Origin: Orrella dioscoreae
Lineage (GTDB): Bacteria; Pseudomonadota; Gammaproteobacteria; Burkholderiales; Burkholderiaceae_B
Assembly: GCF_900089455.2 (NCBI RefSeq)
Contig: NZ_LT907988.1
Span: forward strand, 4,464,001 to 4,528,000
Direction: 5' to 3'
DNA: 64,000 nucleotides
Shown here: in pieces, positions 59,505 to 64,000 of the stretch
Position numbering within the stretch: position 1 is the stretch's first letter
Layout: each line of letters starts with the position of its first letter
The notes under the pieces: model-generated
What the model saw: the letters and a program-made list of their open reading frames with translations, nothing else
What the model was told of the DNA's origin: nothing
Database searches by the model: none
Made by a program: the position numbers and the translations under genes

Positions 59505-61085
59505 TCAGTCGCGGCGCACCACGGGCGGCACCCACTTGCCATCCACGGCCTCGGCGCGCGGCCAGTACAGGCGCAGGTTCAGCGAGAACGCACCTTCCTT
59601 GGGCGAAGGCAGCCAGTTGGCACGGCGCTCGCCACGCGGCGCGTCATGGCTGATGTAGATCGTCAGCGAGCCATCCGGGTTGTAGCGCAGCGCATCACGG
59701 CTGCCGATGGAGTGGCGGTTGGCCTCGTTGCGGGTGTAGCCGTTTTCCGCGTTGTACAGGTTCAGCGACCAGAAGGCGTTGACGGGCGGGAGCTCGTCCT
59801 TCTTGAAATGCAGGACGTAGTCCTCGTCGCCACGCAGCATCTCGCCGTCGGAATCGACGTGCGCGACGGGATAGAGCGCGTCGTCGACCGTGTTGGCGCC
59901 CAGGCCGGCATAGGCAATGGCCGCGCGCTGGGTGTAGTCGGTGCCATAGGTGCCGATGCCATGCAGCACGGTGCGCCAGCCGTTCGCGTTCACGCCGGCA
60001 CGGCTCACGGCCGTATGGATGCGCTCACCCGCCAGCGGCGCGGACAGCGCCAGCGACTCCTGCACCTGGGGATTCAGGTTCGCGAACGGCACGGTGCCAT
60101 GAGGATCCAGGCCGATGCGGCGCAGGCGCTCCAGCATCGGATAGTCATTGGCGTGCGGCGGATTGATGCGCGCCGCTTCGGCGAAGATGGTGAAGAAGGT
60201 GTTGGCATCCATGCGCGCAACCTGCTCGGCGGCGGGCGTCTTGGTATCCCAGACGGGTTGCGGCTGCTGCGCGGGCGGCAAGGGCTGGGGCGTCCAGGCC
60301 GCGCCACCGTGGCCCTGCATGGCATTGGGCGGCAGGCGGCGGCCCTGCGCATCGAAGCCCGGCGCGGGCTGCGGCTGCGCGCCTGCCCATTGGCTGTAGG
60401 GCGTGGCGGTCAGCGAGGACTGCAGCTGGTTGACCGCGGCGATGTCGTCACGGGCGTTGGCCTGGATGCGCACGCTCAACCAGCCCACGTTGGTGGGGCT
60501 GCGCAAGACGGTCACGTTGGCGGGCGCCTGGCCTTGCCATTGCGGCCCAACGATCAGCACCTGCTGCTCGCCGCCACCCGTGGTGCGCGGGCCCAGCGAG
60601 GCGAACTGGTCAGTCCACGCGTCGAAGATGGGCGCGAAGTAATAGCGTCCGCCGGTGTCGGGAATGCGAACGAAGATAGGCTCGCGCGACACGTCGAACC
60701 ACAGGTTCGAGTACAACAGGTCGAAGTTGGGCCAGGCGGCATGCGGCGTGTCGGCCGACGGGAACGCGATCTTGTGGCCGAACTGGTTGACCGGCGCGCG
60801 GCCGTCACCGGTGGCGCTGCCGCTGGTGGCAATGCGGCGCGTCACTTCCTGCAGGACCAGCGGATAGGCGTAGACGTAGGCGTCGATCGAGATTTCACGC
60901 AGTTCCTGCGCGGACATCGGAGCCACGGGCGCGATCTGCGGCTGGGCGCTGGGAGCCGGGGTCTCGGACACCAGGCGCAAGCTCGGGGTCGGTTGCTGGC
61001 CGTGCACGGCTGTGATGGCGCTCAGGCTGAAGGCACCGGCAAGTACCGCTGCGGCCCAGGTCCGCGAAAAGATGGATTCACGCAT
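59505..61085 (-). CDS. DUF1254/DUF1214 exported protein
   Basis: A 526-aa protein with a Sec-type signal peptide (AAAVLAGAFSLSAITAVHGQ). DUF1254 covers ~65-200 (ISIDAYVYAYPLVLQEVTRR, WPNFDLLYSNLWFDVSREPI, RYYFAPIFDAWTDQFASLG). DUF1214 occupies the C-terminal ~120 residues (FWSLNLYNAENGYTRNEANR, then SLTIYISHDAPRGE). A Gln/Pro-rich stretch (~265-300) separates the two. The pair is widespread, and the biochemical role is not known to me. It is monocistronic with its own terminator. Confidence 0.88.
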   Translation of the reverse strand: MRESIFSRTWAAAVLAGAFSLSAITAVHGQQPTPSLRLVSETPAPSAQPQIAPVAPMSAQELREISIDAYVYAYPLVLQEVTRRIATSGSATGDGRAPVNQFGHKIAFPSADTPHAAWPNFDLLYSNLWFDVSREPIFVRIPDTGGRYYFAPIFDAWTDQFASLGPRTTGGGEQQVLIVGPQWQGQAPANVTVLRSPTNVGWLSVRIQANARDDIAAVNQLQSSLTATPYSQWAGAQPQPAPGFDAQGRRLPPNAMQGHGGAAWTPQPLPPAQQPQPVWDTKTPAAEQVARMDANTFFTIFAEAARINPPHANDYPMLERLRRIGLDPHGTVPFANLNPQVQESLALSAPLAGERIHTAVSRAGVNANGWRTVLHGIGTYGTDYTQRAAIAYAGLGANTVDDALYPVAHVDSDGEMLRGDEDYVLHFKKDELPPVNAFWSLNLYNAENGYTRNEANRHSIGSRDALRYNPDGSLTIYISHDAPRGERRANWLPSPKEGAFSLNLRLYWPRAEAVDGKWVPPVVRRD

Positions 61086-61230
61086 GTAAGGCTCCTAGTG
61101 TTTGTCATTGCGCGGACATATGACGTTCTCCTGCCATGCTCAAGACATGGCGCCCTGTCATCGCCCTCGGATTGCCAAGCCAGAATATTCAAAGAGCCTG
61201 CAACAAGGTATAGCGCAAACGTATCAAGCT

Positions 61231-61264
61231 GAAAGCCCCGTGCAGCCTGCCGCACGGGGCTTTC
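61231..61264 (-). terminator. Terminator of the enoyl-CoA hydratase gene
   Basis: GAAAGCCCCGTGC (61231-61243) pairs with GCACGGGGCTTTC (61252-61264) across an 8-nt loop. The A/T ends give short T-runs in both directions. It begins 21 nt past the stop at 61286. Confidence 0.8.
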
Positions 61265-61285
61265 AGCGCCATGTTGCGGATAGGT

Positions 61286-62062
61286 TCAGCGGTGCTTGAA
61301 GTCGGGCTTGCGCTTCTCGACGAAGGCGGTCGTGCCCTCGGTCTTGTCCTCGGTGGCGAAGAGCGAATGGAACACGCGGCGCTCGAACAGCACGCCCTCG
61401 GCAAGCGACGACTCATAGGCGCGGTTGACGCTTTCCTTGGCCATCAACACCGACGGCAAGGACATGCCGGCAATGATCGTGGCGGCTTCCAGCGCTTCGT
61501 CCAGCAACTTGTCGGCCGCCACCACGCGCGATACCAGGCCCGAGCGCTCGGCCTCGGCGGCGTCCATCGTGCGCGCCGTCAGGACCAGGTCCATGGCCTT
61601 CGCCTTGCCCACCGCCCGCGGCAGGCGCTGCGTGCCGCCCGAGCCGGGGATGAGGCCCAGCTTGATCTCCGGCTGACCGAACTTGGCGGTGTCGGCGGCG
61701 ATCACGATGTCACACATCATCGCCAATTCGCAACCGCCGCCCAGGGCATAGCCGGCCACGGCGGCAATGACGGGCTTGCGCACGCGCCGCAGGGTTTCCC
61801 AGTTGCGGGTGATGAAATCGCTGCGATAGACGTCCATATAGGACCAGTCTTTCATCGCGGTGATGTCCGCGCCCGCCGCGAAGGCCTTCTCGCTGCCGGT
61901 GATGACGATGACGCCCACCGAGTCATCGGCGTCGTACTTCAGCAGGGCTTCCCCCAGCTCGTTCATCAAGGCATCGTTGAGCGCGTTGAGCGCCTTGGGG
62001 CGGTTCAGGGTCAGCAGGGCGACGCGGCCGCGGGTTTCGGCCAGCACCAGGGACTCGGACAT
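61286..62062 (-). CDS. Enoyl-CoA hydratase
   Basis: A 258-aa crotonase-superfamily enzyme adding water to 2-enoyl-CoA in beta-oxidation or phenylacetate breakdown. The oxyanion-hole region is [11 protein letters not shown] and [15 protein letters not shown]. Both catalytic Glu residues are in place (GGGCELAM and [19 protein letters not shown]). The sequence is close to the EchA/PaaF type; substrate chain length cannot be told. It is divergent from the M61 peptidase gene (82-bp gap). Confidence 0.95.
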   Translation of the reverse strand: MSESLVLAETRGRVALLTLNRPKALNALNDALMNELGEALLKYDADDSVGVIVITGSEKAFAAGADITAMKDWSYMDVYRSDFITRNWETLRRVRKPVIAAVAGYALGGGCELAMMCDIVIAADTAKFGQPEIKLGLIPGSGGTQRLPRAVGKAKAMDLVLTARTMDAAEAERSGLVSRVVAADKLLDEALEAATIIAGMSLPSVLMAKESVNRAYESSLAEGVLFERRVFHSLFATEDKTEGTTAFVEKRKPDFKHR

Positions 62063-62144
62063 GGATGTCTCCTCTTGGGGGGAATGGTCGGGATGGAGCG
62101 AGTGCGGAACAGGAAGGACTTGGCTTAAGGCTTAAGATTAGGCC

Positions 62145-63923
62145 ATGAAACCGACACCCGCACTACTGTATCGCCTGCAGCCCGCCGATCCGGCGGGCCA
62201 CCGCTATCGCATCACCCTGACGGTCGACGCGCCCGACCCGGCCGGGCAGCGCTTCACGCTGCCGGCATGGATACCCGGCAGCTACCTGATCCGCGACTTC
62301 TCCCGCCAGGTCGAGACGATCTCGGCGCGCGCCGGCACCCGCGCCGTGGCGCTGACGAAGCACGGCGACCACGGCTGGACGGCGGCGCCCTGCCGCGGAC
62401 CGCTCACCTTGGCCTACACCGTCTATGCCTGGGACCTGTCGGTGCGCGGCGCGCACCTGGACGACACCCACGGCTTCTTCAACGGCACCAGCGTCTTCCT
62501 GCGCGTGGAAGGCCAGGAAGACCAGCCCTGCCTGCTGGACATCGCCGAGCCCGTCGGCATCCAGGGCTGGAAGGTCTACACCAGCCTGCCCGAGGCCCGG
62601 GGGATGGCCGGCGCGGCGCGGCGGCACGGCTTCGGCCTGTACGCCGCGCCCGACTACGATGCGCTCATCGACCACCCCGTGGAAATGGGCACGCCGCAAG
62701 TCGTGCGCTTCACCGCGCACGGCGCCGAACATGAGATGGTCTTCACCGGCGAGATCCCCAACCTGGACCTGGCCCGCATCGCCGAAGACACCAGGCGCAT
62801 CTGCGAAGCGCAGATCGCCTTCTTCGAACCTCGCACGAAGCGCGCGCCCTTCCTGGACAGCGCCACGCGCTACGTGTTCATGACGCAGGTCACGGGCGAC
62901 GCCTATGGCGGACTGGAGCACCGCGCCTCGACCGCGCTGATGGCCTCGCGCAAGGACCTGCCGGCACGCGGCCAGGCCGGGCAGAGCGAGGGGTATCGCA
63001 CCTTCCTGGGACTGGTCAGCCACGAATACTTCCACACCTGGCACGTCAAGCGCATCAAGCCCGCCGCGTTCGCGCCCTACGACCTGTCCGCCCCCGCCCA
63101 CACGCGCCTGCTGTGGGTGTTCGAAGGCTTCACCTCGTATTACGACGACCTCATGCTGCTGCGCGCGGGCGTCATCGACCGCGCGGACTACCTGGGCCTC
63201 GTCGGCAAGACGATCGGCGGCGTGGCACGCGCGCCGGGCCGCCACAAGCAGTCGGTGGCGCAGAGCTCGCACGACGCCTGGACGCGCTATTACAAGCAGG
63301 ACGAGAATTCGCCCAATGCGCTGGTGAGCTACTACACCAAGGGCTCGCTGGTGGCGCTGGGCCTGGACCTGACGATCCGACAGGCCACCGGCAACCGGCA
63401 GTCGCTTGATGACGTGATGCGCCTGATGTGGCGCAGGCATGGGCGGGACTTCTATCGCACCGCGGACGGCCGCGGCGGCGCGCAGCTGGGCGTGCCCGAG
63501 GATGGCATGGCTGCATTGGTGCACGACGCCACCGGCGTGGACGTGTCGGACTTCCTGCGCCGCTACGTCGAAGGCGTGGCGGATGTGCCGCTGGATACGC
63601 TGCTGCCGGCGCAGGGCGTGCCGGTCAGATGGAAGGCCGGCTCGGCGCTGCCTGGACTGGACGCGCGCACCCGCAAGCAGGGCGATACGCTGGCGCTGGC
63701 AACCGTCCATGAGAACGGCGCGGCGCATCGCGCCGGGCTGTCGGCCGGCGACGTGCTGGTGGCCATCGATGGCCTGAAGGTCGACGCCGGCAACCTGGAC
63801 ACCGTGCTGCAGCGCTACCAGCCGGGCCAGGCGGTGACCCTCCACGCCTTCCGCCGCGATGAGCTGCGCACCTTTACGCTGCGGCTGGCCGCGCCCGGGA
63901 AGCTGGACTGCGTGCTGGGCTGA
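62145..63923 (+). CDS. M61-family glycyl aminopeptidase with PDZ domain
   Basis: A 592-aa metallopeptidase. The zinc site HEYFHTWHVKRIKP (HExxH) lies near residue 295, with the third-ligand Glu in VFEGFTSYYDD near 325. An N-terminal beta-domain precedes it (FTLPAWIPGSYLIRDFSRQV, the M61 hallmark). A C-terminal PDZ domain (~500-592) has LSAGDVLVAIDGLKV. M61 enzymes remove N-terminal Gly or Ala. No signal peptide is visible, so it is cytoplasmic or non-classically exported. Confidence 0.93.
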   Translation: MKPTPALLYRLQPADPAGHRYRITLTVDAPDPAGQRFTLPAWIPGSYLIRDFSRQVETISARAGTRAVALTKHGDHGWTAAPCRGPLTLAYTVYAWDLSVRGAHLDDTHGFFNGTSVFLRVEGQEDQPCLLDIAEPVGIQGWKVYTSLPEARGMAGAARRHGFGLYAAPDYDALIDHPVEMGTPQVVRFTAHGAEHEMVFTGEIPNLDLARIAEDTRRICEAQIAFFEPRTKRAPFLDSATRYVFMTQVTGDAYGGLEHRASTALMASRKDLPARGQAGQSEGYRTFLGLVSHEYFHTWHVKRIKPAAFAPYDLSAPAHTRLLWVFEGFTSYYDDLMLLRAGVIDRADYLGLVGKTIGGVARAPGRHKQSVAQSSHDAWTRYYKQDENSPNALVSYYTKGSLVALGLDLTIRQATGNRQSLDDVMRLMWRRHGRDFYRTADGRGGAQLGVPEDGMAALVHDATGVDVSDFLRRYVEGVADVPLDTLLPAQGVPVRWKAGSALPGLDARTRKQGDTLALATVHENGAAHRAGLSAGDVLVAIDGLKVDAGNLDTVLQRYQPGQAVTLHAFRRDELRTFTLRLAAPGKLDCVLG

Positions 63924-63957
63924 CGCCAGGCACGCTCCGCCCTGGCGGACCGCGGGA

Positions 63958-64000
63958 TCAATCGATCTTGTAGTCCATCCAGGTCGCCACCATGTCACGC
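63958..64000 (-). CDS. C-terminal end of an unidentified gene
   Basis: The minus-strand frame entering from the right edge reads RDMVATWMDYKID and stops at TGA 63960-63958. It is only 14 codons; the product cannot be identified. The position, 35 nt past the convergent M61 stop, and the GC-rich context are consistent with a real gene end. Confidence 0.45.
   Translation of the reverse strand, partial: RDMVATWMDYKID

Overview
The window is GC-rich (mostly about two thirds G+C by eye) chromosomal DNA of a betaproteobacterium. The gene content fits Alcaligenaceae (Bordetella/Achromobacter-like): Bug-family solute receptors, adjacent metX/metW, a filamentous-haemagglutinin-type two-partner system, rep/priA and hemE beside an atpIBEFHAGDC operon, and a PQQ glucose dehydrogenase. 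The genus is an inference from gene content; there is no rRNA in the window.

Layout. 1-5.7 kb (minus strand): a partial universal stress protein with a possible FNR/ANR promoter, glucose dehydrogenase (gcd), metW and metX. 5.7-10.3 kb: a LysR regulator divergent from a Bug receptor, N-acyl-D-amino-acid deacylase and arginase cluster. 10.3-11.7 kb: a soluble PAS-PAS chemotaxis transducer. 11.9-25.3 kb: a contact-dependent growth inhibition (CDI) locus in the order cdiB-cdiA-cdiI on the minus strand. It is followed by a 3 kb AT-richer tail of decaying orphan toxin/immunity modules. 25.5-30.2 kb: an AEC transporter, a lipoprotein, an alpha/beta hydrolase, gshA and a lipocalin. 30.3-38.3 kb: a GntR regulator, a complete peptide-type ABC importer and a gamma-glutamyltransferase-family enzyme, which together look like a gamma-glutamyl-peptide uptake and breakdown operon. 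38.4-41.5 kb: a PhnA-like zinc-ribbon protein, an unknown protein, tRNA-Arg(CCG), a dihaem cytochrome c and a 75-aa protein with a strong promoter. 41.8-45.0 kb: a GGDEF-EAL protein. 45.0-51.5 kb: rep, priA, hemE and a Fis-type regulator. 51.7-59.2 kb: the complete F1Fo ATP synthase operon. 59.5-64.0 kb: a DUF1254 periplasmic protein, an enoyl-CoA hydratase, an M61 peptidase and the last codons of another gene.

The most interesting part is 11.9-15.6 kb. The intact CdiA ends in a small predicted toxin domain and is followed 3 nt later by its likely immunity gene. Downstream lie at least three further partial cdiA-derived segments. One is a 717-bp copy of the pretoxin region that matches cdiA at a constant 2,599-bp offset. 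Another copy is fused to the last ~40 residues of a second toxin whose stop codon overlaps an intact second immunity gene. Farthest out is an Imm45-like immunity gene broken by a single in-frame TGA where the family appears to have Trp. I read this as a graded record of successive toxin replacement.
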